Source: Muscardinus avellanarius
Taxonomy: Eukaryota; Chordata; Mammalia; Rodentia; Gliridae
Assembly (NCBI GenBank): GCA_963383645.1
Contig: OY726560.1
Span: 68,325,023 to 68,389,022, forward strand
Direction: 5' to 3'
Length of the DNA: 64,000 nt
The position numbers and the translations under genes are program-made. Below, piece after piece: positions 1 through 8,885 of this stretch. The notes beneath the pieces were generated by a model that searched no databases, was not told where the DNA came from, and saw only the letters and a program-made list of their open reading frames with translations. Positions within the stretch are counted from its first letter, which is position 1, and every line of letters starts with the position of its first letter.

Positions 1-964
1 TGCTATGGTGGTGCTATCATTCCAGTGGCAGCCAAGCCCACCAGAGATCCAGACCAGCACAAACCAAAATCATAAGTGAAACTGCGGTTCCCTGCAGGAG
101 AACTCCCAGCGCTGTGCTCCCAGCACTCGTGCAGCCTTGATAAACTCCCTGGATCTGAGATTTTGCAGTTCAACTCAGTAAAGGAGTAGTGGCAGCAGAG
201 ATTGCCACACCTGCAGAGATCCAGAGCAGCGCTTCATAACACCATGAGTGAAGTCACAGTTCCCGTGGGAAAATGCCCGGCCAGGTGCAGGGACTCGTGT
301 AGCCCCAATAAACTCCCTGGGTCTGACATTTTTTTATACAACCTGGAGAAAGTGGGAATAGGGTCTGCTGTTGGATATAGCAGAGGCTCAGACAGACTTA
401 GGATATTATCAGTGGAAAGTGTGGGGGGAGACCTATGCTTAACACTAGACCCAACTAGTAGGATCTCCGGGATCACCACAGATTTTCCAATTGTGGTTAA
501 TGGGGAGAAGTAAAACAAGCCTATCTCTAGCTGCAGATAACAGACTCCTACATTGAGTTTGGTCTCAGAGGGATACACCAACAATGGAGGCAAGGAGAGA
601 CTGAGCCTCCAAATCTGTGGAAAGCCTCTGAAGTGACCTGCACTTAATACTAAATCCAGTTCCATTGATACTGATCATCTGCATTGGCTGAAAAAGACTC
701 ATAGAACCAGACTCAGAGGGAAAGGTGGCAGTGGCACTCAGTATCTGCACAGAGAGAGACTATAGAGGCCCTACCTGCTGAATAGTCATTTATTTGTAGA
801 GAGGCATTAATTTGTTGTTGGGTTTTTTTCTTTTTTATTTGTGAGTGTGTATGCCTGGTTGGCTTTTTTTTTTTTTTACCCTCTTCCCAAACCTTTTCCC
901 AAGCTTCTTCCCTAGTACATACCTATTCTCTTCTCGCTATCCTTTTTCTATCTTTTTCCTTTTC
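1..964 (+). mobile_element. L1 retrotransposon, 5' UTR with two promoter-like monomers
   Basis: This stretch starts inside the 5' UTR of an L1 whose ORF1 resumes after the provirus (9707 onward). Two tandem units of about 164 bp start at 25 and 189. Both begin gtggcagc, carry a gagatccaga core and end near aataaactccctgg(a/g)tctga. They resemble the tandem promoter monomers of rodent L1s. From about 780 the sequence becomes T- and CT-rich, like the end of many L1 5' UTRs. Short ORFs here (e.g. 202-513) have no family signature and are taken as chance. Assignment to L1 is inferred from continuity with the ORF1-like sequence downstream. Confidence 0.6.
25..352 (+). repeat. Two tandem ~164-bp L1 promoter-like monomers
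   Basis: Unit 1 (25-188) and unit 2 (189-352) share the start gtggcagc, the gagatccaga block and the aataaactccctgg block in the same order. Divergence is clear but moderate. A third unit may be cut off at the window's left edge. Confidence 0.65.
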
Positions 965-1420
965 TGTCGGGTCTCACTCGGCTGGACCGAGATGGCACCC
1001 AGGCTTGTTGCCAGCGTGGATTTAAGATGGCGCCTAGGCTTGTAGCCAAGTCATGAGACTCACAAGATGGACGTCTCCTTGAGCATGCGCAGTGTGCCAT
1101 GCTACGTGCCTGCAGAATGATCAGTGACGCAAAGCCTCATGCTACCACCAGTCTGCCTATTAGAAAGTCAGAAGTGTGCATGCCCTAGCCGTGGGAAGCT
1201 TGGGGTTGGTAGGGAATAGAGGGAGGGATTTTGATGCTGATATATATTGTGCTTGTTGTATGCATTGTCAGACATATTAGAGAGACATATTCAGAGACAT
1301 ATTGAGAGACATATTATTGAGACATATTAAGGATCCATTAAAGAAGAATTCATATTTCAGCTGAAGAGGTGTCTGTGTTGTTCTCTAAGCCCCTGCTGGT
1401 CGGAGTCTTAGGGGACGATA
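965..1420 (+). repeat. 5' LTR of the provirus (456 bp)
   Basis: Starts TGTCGGG and ends GACGATA just before the PBS. It differs from the 3' LTR at seven sites by eye (98.5% identity). It contains a duplicated block (agatggcacccaggcttg / agatggcgcctaggcttg, near 991 and 1025) with YY1-like AAGATGGCG cores, a TATA-like tatatatt (1241-1248), five AGACATATT copies (about 1269-1329) and a polyadenylation-like ATTAAA (1337-1342). The 3' terminus is TA rather than the usual CA. Confidence 0.95.
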
Positions 1421-1422
1421 AG

Positions 1423-1440
1423 TGGCGCCAAAACCCGGGA
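1423..1440 (+). other. Primer-binding site, tRNA-Phe-like
   Basis: The 18-mer tggcgccaaaacccggga lies two bases past the LTR. Against the complement of the mammalian tRNA-Phe 3' end it differs at two positions; it fits tRNA-Lys sites worse beyond tggcgcc. tRNA-Phe priming is known for rodent intracisternal A particles. The assignment comes from recalled tRNA 3' ends and was not aligned. Confidence 0.7.
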
Positions 1441-1649
1441 AAAACAACGTAGCAAAAAGTTCGCAGGTAAGCGACAAATAAGATAAGGCTCGCGGATAAG
1501 TGAGGCTCTCGGATAAGTGAGGGACAGCTGTGAAAGTTCGCAGGTGATTGCAACGATAGGCTGATAGGCTCGCAGGTGATTGCGACGATAAGCTCTCAGG
1601 TGATTGCGACAATAGGTGTGTAGGAGTTTGTAACAAAGTAAAACTTATC
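1441..1649 (+). promoter_or_regulatory. Proviral leader: splice donor followed by tandem repeats
   Basis: A consensus 5' splice donor, CAG|GTAAG, lies at 1465-1472. About 1505-1620 holds tandem copies of a ~25-bp unit containing gcaggtgattgcgacgata, each repeating CAGGTGAT, a weaker donor-like motif. The donor pairs naturally with an acceptor at 7123 just before env. The region probably also carries packaging structure, but I cannot show that. Confidence 0.7.
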
Positions 1650-3352
1650 ATGGGGTCTAAGGTTGCTACCATGAAGGTCAAAGAGGCTCTTTGTAACATT
1701 CTAAGGGAGGAGTGAAAGTGAAAGCAGCCACTTTAGAAAATTTTCTTAGCACAGTTAAAGCGATAGCTCCATGGTGTTTGGAAGAAGGATATGTTAACAT
1801 TTCTCAGTGGAAACGTCTCGGTCAGGATCTTCTTAAGGCCAATGCTGAAGGGGCTCTCCCACCTGGGACATTGGCTATCTGGAGTTTAATTAAAGCATGC
1901 CTGACAATTAAAACAGGGAGGTATAGTCAAGTTCTGGCTGAAGGCTCTAATGCTTTAGAGGAAGCAAAAGAAGAGATTTCAGAGCAAGGTCAACAGGCAG
2001 ATTCTCACAGGGACAAGGAGTCCTCTGAAAGCAACTCCTCCAATTCCTCCGAGGAACATGAGACATGGCCTGTTCCACCAGAAAGAGATAAGGAGAAAGA
2101 ACCCTTGTTAGAATCTTGGCGCAGATTCCAAGTGTCTTATAACAGAAAAAAGAAACATCCTGAACCTTCCGCTCCTCCCCCTCCCTCTCCTAGTCCGCCG
2201 CCATATCTTACTGAGAAAGGAAAGTCTGATAGGCGGAAGACATCTGAGGCTAGTCCGTGGGCAGAGATTTTGCCTACACCAGGAGCATTTCCTGTGTTTC
2301 TTGACCAGAATCAGCAAAGGTATCATGAGCCATTAGATTGGAAGATTGTTCAAAGATTAAAAGAAGCTGTGAATACATATGGAGTGCAGGCCTCATTTTC
2401 CTTGTCACTGGTAGAATCCTTTGAAAGATACTCCATGACTCCAAATGATTGGACGAATTTGTGCAGGGCTGTACTGTCTGGTGGAGCCTATCTTAATTGG
2501 AAGTCAGCCTATATAGAATATTGCTCTGATCAAGCTCATGTTAATGCTCAGACAGGGAAACCTGCTTGGAATTTGGATATGCTAATGGGACAAGGACCAT
2601 TTGCTAATAATCAAAATGGGTACCCACAGCAGGTGTATGGGCAGATTAATCAAGCAGCATTAAAGGCATGGAGGATGTTATCAGGGACAGGTAATTTAGG
2701 AGCCAGTCTGTCAAAAGTTACTCAAGGACCCAATGAGCCTTTTGCTGATTTTTTATCACGGCTTGTGGAAACTGCTTCTCGGGTTTTCCCTGATGTGTAT
2801 GCTGCCATGCCATTGATTAAACAGCTAGCTTATGAGCAAGCCAATAAGCCTTGTCGGGATGCAATACGTCCCTATAAAAATAAGGGCCTAGAAATATGGC
2901 TCAAGGTATGCAGAGAAATAACTGACTCTGTCATACAAGGACAAGCCATAGTTGCTGCCATTGTTGCTGGGTTACAGGGCAAGCCTTATAATCAAAAGCA
3001 GAGAGGCAGTTCAGGGAATTGTTTCCGATGTGGTCAACCAGGACACTTAAAAAGAGATTGTATACAGACTAATTCTGGAGCATCTTCTAAACAGGCCCAG
3101 AGGATTCCCAATTTGTGTCCTCGATGTAGAAAAGGCAACCGTTGGGCTGTAGAGTGCAGATCTCGGTGGGATGTAGATGGAAAGCCTCTTCCTCCACCAC
3201 AATCAAATGCTAGGCCAAAAAACGGGCAGAGGGGCCCTGTGCCTCAGGGCCCTCAAATGTATGGGGCAATTCAACAGGAGACAGGGAACGCAGGACCACA
3301 GATAAGGCAGGTGCCTCGATTTCAGCAGCCTCTCCTACCATACAGAGAGTAA
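1650..3352 (+). pseudogene. gag: gag (matrix, capsid, nucleocapsid), frameshifted near its start
   Basis: Encodes the virion structural polyprotein. The likely start is ATG 1650, whose second residue is Gly (MGSK), as needed for myristoylation and membrane targeting. That frame stops at TGA 1713, while the long frame is open from 1697 to the TAA at 3350, so an indel lies between about 1697 and 1713. The long frame starts with GTG at 1712, not a plausible natural start. Landmarks: late-domain motifs PSAP (2165-2176) and PPPY (2195-2206), a capsid major homology region QGPNEPFADFLSRL (about 2725-2770), and a CCHC zinc knuckle (3020-3061). The second knuckle (3116-3157) has Arg (CGT, 3140) where His is expected. 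The 3' end overlaps pro, reached by -1 frameshifting at 3217. Confidence 0.92.
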
Positions 3353-4203
3353 CCCCAGGGAGTGCAGGATTGGACGTCTGTGCCACCGCCCGACTCATAT
3401 TAACCCCTGAAATGGGAGTTCAAAAAGTAGATTCATATTTTCATGGACCCCTTCCTTCTAATACTGTAGGACTGCTTCTAGGCCGAAGTCCCACTACCTT
3501 ATCGGGTCTAGTGGTGCATCCAGGAGTTATTGACCAGGACTATATGGGCAATGTGAAAATATTAGTTTCTTCCCCTCGTGGGATTTCTGTTATAAATGAT
3601 GGAGACCGAATTGCTCAGATAATTCTGTTGCCTAGTAAACATTCTCTTTTTCCTAGCCAAAGACAGGCAAGAAAAGATAAGGGCTTTGGTTCTACAGGTC
3701 CTCCTGGAGCATGGCTCACTATGGACATGGGGTCACGTCCCATGTGTCAGCTCACCATACAGGGAGTCTCTTTTTGGGGTCTCTTGGACTCAGGTGCAGA
3801 CCGTAGTATCATTAGATTATCTGAATGGCCAAAAGATTGGGGATTACAACAGACAGATCAATTACTTAAGGGGTTAGGATATGCAAATAGTCCAAGCTGC
3901 AGTGCTGTCCACCTTAATTGGGCAGATCAAGAAGGTCATTCAAGGACATTCCAACCTTTTGTTCTGGAGCTTCCTGTATCCTTGTGGGGACGAGATGTAC
4001 TGCAACAAATGGGAGTAAAATTGACTACTGAATCTGTATATAGCCCTCAAAGTCAACAACTTATGCATAATGCAGGCTATTCAGGGACAGGCGGGCTTGG
4101 CCGATTTGAACAAGGTCGAAAGTCCCCTGTTCCCATGATGGGAAGAAATAATCCCAAAGATAAAAGTGGACTGGGTTTTTCTATGGGGCCACTGAACACT
4201 TAA
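3214..4203 (+). CDS. pro: pro: dUTPase - aspartic protease - G-patch
   Basis: Expressed as Gag-Pro by -1 frameshifting; the frame is open from 3214 (after TAG 3211) to TAA 4201-4203. The dUTPase part removes dUTP to limit uracil in viral DNA: motifs [10 protein letters not shown] (about 3358-3390), GVIDQDYMG (about 3523-3549), GDRIAQIIL (about 3601-3627) and a C-terminal GFGSTG (about 3682-3700). The protease cleaves Gag and Gag-Pol: active-site LLDSGAD (Asp codon 3787; DSG rather than DTG, a common variant) and the late LWGRDVL motif (about 3985-4005). A glycine-rich G-patch follows (GLGRFEQG, about 4096-4120). No stop or frameshift is seen. It cannot be made efficiently from this locus because gag is broken upstream. 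Confidence 0.9.
   Translation, partial: AKKRAEGPCASGPSNVWGNSTGDRERRTTDKAGASISAASPTIQRVTPGSAGLDVCATARLILTPEMGVQKVDSYFHGPLPSNTVGLLLGRSPTTLSGLVVHPGVIDQDYMGNVKILVSSPRGISVINDGDRIAQIILLPSKHSLFPSQRQARKDKGFGSTGPPGAWLTMDMGSRPMCQLTIQGVSFWGLLDSGADRSIIRLSEWPKDWGLQQTDQLLKGLGYANSPSCSAVHLNWADQEGHSRTFQPFVLELPVSLWGRDVLQQMGVKLTTESVYSPQSQQLMHNAGYSGTGGLGRFEQGRKSPVPMMGRNNPKDKSGLGFSMGPLNT
3217..3253 (+). promoter_or_regulatory. gag-pro -1 ribosomal frameshift signal
   Basis: Slippery heptamer A AAA AAC (3217-3223) sits in the gag frame. After a 7-8 nt spacer a perfect 8-bp stem follows: GGGCCCTG (3232-3239) pairs with CAGGGCCC (3245-3252) around a 5-nt loop. The pro frame opens just upstream, after TAG 3211-3213. 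Heptamer, phase, spacing and stem all match retroviral frameshift sites. Confidence 0.85.
4173..4179 (+). promoter_or_regulatory. Probable pro-pol -1 frameshift heptamer
   Basis: G GGT TTT occurs in the pro frame 22 nt before the pro stop. It fits the X XXY YYZ rule, and pol continues in the -1 frame (GCC ACT GAA CAC TTA..., 4188 onward). I did not identify a convincing downstream pseudoknot, and what follows is the pol coding sequence. Confidence 0.6.
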
Positions 4204-5324
4204 AGATTAAATGGAAAACAGATGTGCCAGTGTGGGTCTCTCAGTGGCCCCTTCCTAAAGAAAAAGTTATAGCAGCCCATGAACTGGTACAGGAGCAGTT
4301 ATTGGCAGGACATTTACAGTCCTCCACATCTCCATGGAATACACCTGTTGGGAATCTGGCCCGACAGCTGGCAGGGCTTGGCGAGATGATGAGTACCGGA
4401 CGACTCGAACATAAACCCACGAGCTGGGAGTCAAGTCAAGCAGGATCTCTCTTATTTCTCTCCAAGCAGTTCTTTATATAGTACCAAGCCATGAGGGGAA
4501 TTTCCATGAGGAATAGCCTAGCCTATCCGGGATAAAGATCACTATCACGTAGTTTACAGCCAATCCCAGGCCAGTACATGAGCCATTCATGTGTGCGGAA
4601 AGCTCCTTTAAAGGTAGAAAGGGAAAAACCGCTCAGTCTCCCCACCCATAGTGAATGGGGAAACCACGCCTTCCTAGCTTCCTCCAGGTGCCATCTTGAC
4701 CGTTTTTTGCTGCATCACTTTACTTAAAGTTTTGCCTTAGGCCGTAGGCCGCTCAGGCCAAATCTTCTTAGGCGCTGTATAGACACACCCCATCATACAC
4801 CTATTTTTGTTATCAAAAAGAAATCAGGTAAATGGAGATTGTTACATGATCTCCAAGCAATAAATAATAGTATGGAGATCATGGGACCAGTGCAATTGGG
4901 GCTACCAGTTATATCGGCCCTCCCTGCCAATTGGCCCACTGTTGTGTTGGACATCAAAGACTGCTTCTTCTCTATTCCACTGCATCCTGCAGATACCTCT
5001 CGATTTGCTTTTACAATACCATCCATTAATCATCAGCAGGTGGATCAAAGATATGAATGGACAGTACTACCACAGGGTATGGCTAATAGTCCCACGTTGT
5101 GCCAAATATATGTAGATAAAGCCCTACAATCTATTAGAAGAGAATTTGCTTCTTCCATGATTTGTCATTATATGGATGATATTTTATTATGTGCTAAAAC
5201 CCCAGAAATTTTGGATGATATGCTTATAAAAACTATACTGTGTCTTAAACAATGGAATTTAATTATAGCTCCAGAAAAAAAATACAACAAAGAAATGTTA
5301 AACAATACCTTGGCACCAAATTAG
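4180..5324 (+). pseudogene. pol: pol part 1: reverse transcriptase, split by a solo LTR
   Basis: RT copies viral RNA into DNA. The N-terminal part (4180-4345) encodes the fingers region (e.g. [22 protein letters not shown]). The gene is then interrupted by a reverse-oriented solo LTR (4346-4795) and resumes at 4797 in the same frame, because insert plus duplication total 456 bp. After the insert come [26 protein letters not shown] (about 5070-5105) and the catalytic YMDD (5169-5180). This frame ends at TAG 5322-5324. The true continuation is in another frame (ending 6547) because of an indel in the 8-A run at 5275-5282. Stops inside the inserted LTR and the A-run shift disable RT here. Confidence 0.92.
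4346..4795 (-). mobile_element. Solo LTR of a second ERV, antisense in pol
   Basis: A 450-bp insert with perfect 6-bp target duplications (tacacc, 4340-4345 and 4796-4801). Read on the minus strand it starts TGATGGGG and ends TCCCAACA, giving TG...CA ends and a near inverted repeat. The minus strand has a TATATAAAG TATA box (plus-strand 4473-4481) and an AAGATGGC YY1-like motif. 6-bp duplications are typical of class II ERVs, but it does not resemble the host provirus LTR beyond its ends. Formed by LTR-LTR recombination after insertion. Confidence 0.88.
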
Positions 5325-6547
5325 AAGATACTATTATTCGTCCTCTTAAGGTTAGCTTGAGGGTGGACAATTTACAAACTTTAAATGATTTCCAAAAACT
5401 TCTAGGGGATATAAATTGGATTCGACCATATTGCAGGCTTAGTAATGCTGACCTTAAACCTTTGTTTGATTTGCTAAAAGGGGATTCAGATTTATTTTCT
5501 TCACGATCATTAATACCTGAGGCACGAGCATGTATTCAACTTGTAGAGGAAAGATTATCTGAAGCACAAGTAGATCGTATAGATTATCAGAAAAATCTGC
5601 TCTTATGTGTTCTTACCACAGATCTCACACCAACTGGAGTGTTGTGGCAAGAGGGTCCCATAATGTGGGTACACCTCCCTCATTCTCCCAAAAAAGTGTT
5701 GCCATGGTATCCAGCCTGTGTTGCACAAATAATTATTAAGGCATTAAAGGCAACTCTGACTGCATTTGGAATGCAGCCTGATCTTATCATCACTCCATAT
5801 ACTAAAGAACAGCTTGCCACTCTAGCTGCCACCAATTCTGACTGGGCTATTGTCCATGTAATGGCCACAGGACAATTCGATAATCATTATCCACAACATC
5901 CATGGCTCAGGTTTGTTTTGGCTCATCCTATTATTTTTCCTAAAATCACTCGATCTGCACCGATTGCTGGAGCGCCAAATATTTTTACAGATGGATCCAA
6001 AGGAGGTATGGGAGTGATATTCACAGAGGGCTCAGATCCACAAACTTTTCTTTTTCCCCATTCATCAGCACAGGCAGTAGAGATTTTGACAGTGATTCAA
6101 GTATTTATGCTCTATGATTCCACTCCATTCAATTTAATTTCAGATAGCTTATATGTGGTACAGGCACTTAATAGCCTTGAATGTGTAGGACATATTAAGG
6201 GACAATCTACTATTCTTTTATTATTGGCTAAGTTACAACAATATATTTGGAACCGAAAATGTTCCTTCTATGCAACCCACATACGAGCTCATTCAGGACT
6301 TCCTGGACCGCTTGCTGAAGGCAATGCTATTGCAGATTTTCATACTCGAACTGTACTTATTTTTTCAAATGAAGACAAAGTGTTACAGGCTCAAGAATTT
6401 CACAATAAATTTCATGTAAATTCCCAAATGCTGAGACTAAAATTTAAAATCACTAAAGAACAAGCTCGACGCATTGTATTGCAATGCAAAAATTTTTTGA
6501 CATTACTGCCACAGCCTACTACAGGAGTAAATCCTCGAGGTCTGTGA
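5283..6547 (+). pseudogene. pol: pol part 2: RT connection, RNase H, integrase zinc domain
   Basis: Continues RT after the A-run frameshift. It starts with the [14 protein letters not shown] segment and LLGDINWIRP, both typical of the betaretroviral RT thumb/connection. RNase H, which degrades the RNA of the hybrid, is seen as FTDGSKGG (about 5985), VEILTVIQVF with the catalytic Glu (about 6079), ISDSLYVVQAL (about 6140) and LPGPLAEGNAIADF (about 6300-6340). The integrase N-terminal zinc domain follows with the HxxxH pair (about 6398-6412). Its C-terminal CxxC is altered: the first Cys is present (6484) but the second position is Phe. TGA 6545-6547 ends the frame after NPRGL, in a CGA-to-TGA context expected from CpG decay. 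Confidence 0.9.
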
Positions 6548-7249
6548 CCTCTTCACCTATGGCAAATGGATGTCACGCATGTTCTTGAATTTGGCTCTCT
6601 TAAATATGTACATGTTTCCATGGATACATGTTCTGGAGTTATCTTTGCCTCTGCTCATACTGGAGAAAAGGCCCAACATGTAATTTCCCATTGTTTGCAA
6701 GCTTTTGCTGCCTGGGGCATCCCTCACCAAATTAAAACTGATAATGGACCTGCTTATGTTTCTCAAAGATTTTCTCATTTTTGTGCCCAAATGGCTATAC
6801 ACTTAAATCATGGATTACCATATAATCCACAGGGCCAAGGCATAGTAGAACGAGCCCATGCCACTATTAAATCTGCTTTAATAAAACAAAAAGGGGGAAT
6901 AGGAGCTCTATGGACCACATCAAAAGATAAACTAAATCTTATATTATTTATTCTAAATTTTTTAACGTTGGATGCCAATGGACGAACAGCAGCGAAAAGA
7001 CATTACAGGCCTCATGAGCGCTATGCAGGGCAAGCAATGTGGAAAGATATTCCTACAGGAGCATGGAATGGTCCGGATCCAGTGCTAACGTGGGCTCGAG
7101 GGTCGGTGTGTGTTTTCCCACAGGACAAAGACTCGCCAATTTGGGTTCCTGAAAGATTGGTGCGCCATGTACAGAAACCAATGGAAGATGCCAAGCAACA
7201 AATGGATATGGCTAACTCTGTTGGTAATGTTCAACATTGGTATGGGTGA
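6548..7249 (+). pseudogene. pol: pol part 3: integrase catalytic core and C-terminus
   Basis: Integrase joins viral DNA to the host chromosome. This piece is in the same frame as the preceding one, separated only by TGA 6545-6547. The D,D(35)E triad is intact: Asp 6569-6571 in QMDVTH, Asp 6740-6742 in KTDNGPAY, Glu 6848-6850 in GIVERAH, with 35 residues between the last two. The C-terminal domain has the class II GPDPVLTWARGSVCVFPQD and WVPERLVRHV motifs. The frame ends at TGA 7247-7249 and overlaps the start of env (from 7167). With its stop upstream, this part cannot be made as part of Pol from this copy. Confidence 0.9.
7107..7123 (+). promoter_or_regulatory. Probable splice acceptor for env mRNA
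   Basis: A pyrimidine-rich tract, tgtgtgttttcccacag, ends at 7123, 43 nt before the env ATG (7167). With the donor at 1465-1472 it would give the single-spliced env message usual for simple retroviruses. Branch point not identified. Confidence 0.6.
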
Positions 7250-8882
7250 AAAAGATCTTTGGGGAATTATTTCTGCTTTCCCTCTTCCTTTACCTGTGTC
7301 CACCACTGCCACCATTTTTCCTCGGTTCTTTACGACCAATAGTTCCTTAAATTTGCCCTGGATTCCCTTTGATGAAGAAATTAGGCCTTATGCATTTTTC
7401 AATATAACTTTAAATGGCAGTTTATGTTTTTATGCTAATAAAATTTTGAATGATACCTATGATAGTCCTAATCCATGTGTGCAGTTATATAATCAGACTA
7501 TGGGAAAATTTCAGCCATTTAATGATTCCAGTCCCATAGGAAATGTTACTGTTTTAGAAGGATATGCTCCTTTAGCATTTTCTAGATATGGACATCCCAA
7601 AAATAAGACAGTTCCTTTGCAGCCGCGGTGGGCTCCAAAATGTTATAGCCCACGTAGCTGGCCATTTAAATGGACTGATTGCCAAGACTCTAAGGTAGTC
7701 TGGGCCTCTTCAGGCTATGATTTAAGTTTTTCTCCAGGCATATCTACTATGCGCAATCATACTTGGGCAGGATATAATTATACATATCAAAATCCTATAC
7801 AGTATAAGCCGCCCAATCCTTTTAATATTTGGCTTCTCTGTGGGATAGCAGGAGGCTGTACTGATGTAACAGCTATGTCTATGATTTTAGGGGGAACTGT
7901 AAAAAATTGCAGCTATTCTCAGAATTTTTTCGATACTTTTGAGGATAGCGTCAAAGTAAATTGTTCAATGGGACCACAACTCCCATTTGGACCCACTCCT
8001 GTTTGTGTAACTACTCCATTTTTTTGGCTTGTTTCTAATAGTTCCTTAGTTAATGATAGTCTAGGTTGTTTTATTGATACCTGTTTTCTAACTTTCTGCT
8101 GGAATGCTTCTATGCACCCTTGGGCAGTAGTAATGCGACTGCCTATAGCAGTTCCTTGGCCAATAAGAGTGGATGTAAATTCCCTTCCAGTTTTGCTGAA
8201 CCGAGAAAAGAGAGATTTTGGAATTTCTGCTCTTATTGCTGTAATTGTGGCCTCTGTAACCGCGGCAGTTACAGCTGCTGCCGCTTTGGCGACGTCTATA
8301 AATACTGCAGCCACTATGAATGCCCTATCCTCACATGCGGCTACTGCCATGGCTCAGCAAGCTCAAATAAATGGACAACTTAAAGCTGGCATATTAATGG
8401 TAAATCAAAGAGTAGACCTGTTACAAGAACAGGTTGACATTCTAGGGCAAATGGCGATGGTACCATGTATTCATAAATTATCTGGATTATGTATAACATA
8501 TGTGCAGTATCAGAATTTCTCCCATACAGGTAATTTGTCTCGGCAATTAAGCAAGATGCTTCTAGGGACTTGGAGCCGTGAATTTGAACACACCATGATT
8601 GAGCTTCGAGTGTCCATCGTTGCAATTAATTCTACCCGTGTAGAAGTCGCCACAGTACAACAATGGATGGACTTGATACATGGAACATTGGGTTTCTTAA
8701 AAGATTGGGGTGGCATGGCATTCTGGGCATTCTTGCTGGTGGTAGCATGTTGTTTCCTGGTTGGATATATCAGGCGAACTCAACAACGCACACTGCAACA
8801 ACAGCGCATATTGGTGCAAGCTATGGCAGCCCTTGAAGCTGGCTCATCTCCCCACGTATGGCTCAGTATGCTGGATCGGTAG
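7167..8882 (+). CDS. env: env: surface and transmembrane envelope glycoprotein, intact frame
   Basis: A 571-codon frame with no stop or shift; it mediates receptor binding and membrane fusion. I chose ATG 7167 because it follows the acceptor and precedes a basic then hydrophobic signal peptide (KWIWLTLLVMF). The open frame extends upstream to 7110 but without an ATG. SU spans about residues 1-349 with about 15 N-glycosylation sequons. A furin site REKR is encoded at 8202-8213, followed by an Ala/Val-rich fusion peptide. TM (about 222 residues) has a heptad-like coiled coil (QINGQLKAGILMVNQRVDLLQEQV starts near 8359, given here only as its location), a CIHKLSGLC loop (C-x7-C without the CC of gammaretroviruses), three sequons and an anchor MAFWAFLLVVACCFLVGYI (about 8715-8771), then a ~36-residue tail. 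Betaretroviral type. The N-terminus overlaps pol. Confidence 0.92.
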   Translation: MYRNQWKMPSNKWIWLTLLVMFNIGMGEKDLWGIISAFPLPLPVSTTATIFPRFFTTNSSLNLPWIPFDEEIRPYAFFNITLNGSLCFYANKILNDTYDSPNPCVQLYNQTMGKFQPFNDSSPIGNVTVLEGYAPLAFSRYGHPKNKTVPLQPRWAPKCYSPRSWPFKWTDCQDSKVVWASSGYDLSFSPGISTMRNHTWAGYNYTYQNPIQYKPPNPFNIWLLCGIAGGCTDVTAMSMILGGTVKNCSYSQNFFDTFEDSVKVNCSMGPQLPFGPTPVCVTTPFFWLVSNSSLVNDSLGCFIDTCFLTFCWNASMHPWAVVMRLPIAVPWPIRVDVNSLPVLLNREKRDFGISALIAVIVASVTAAVTAAAALATSINTAATMNALSSHAATAMAQQAQINGQLKAGILMVNQRVDLLQEQVDILGQMAMVPCIHKLSGLCITYVQYQNFSHTGNLSRQLSKMLLGTWSREFEHTMIELRVSIVAINSTRVEVATVQQWMDLIHGTLGFLKDWGGMAFWAFLLVVACCFLVGYIRRTQQRTLQQQRILVQAMAALEAGSSPHVWLSMLDR

Positions 8883-8885
8883 TCA

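Noticed and set aside
234..665. 143-codon minus-strand ORF in the L1 5' UTR
   Set aside because: No motif, overlaps repeat monomers, and the opposite strand explains the sequence as L1 5' UTR.
7919..8350. 143-codon minus-strand ORF inside env
   Set aside because: Shadow of the env frame; Ala-rich composition mirrors the fusion-peptide codons.
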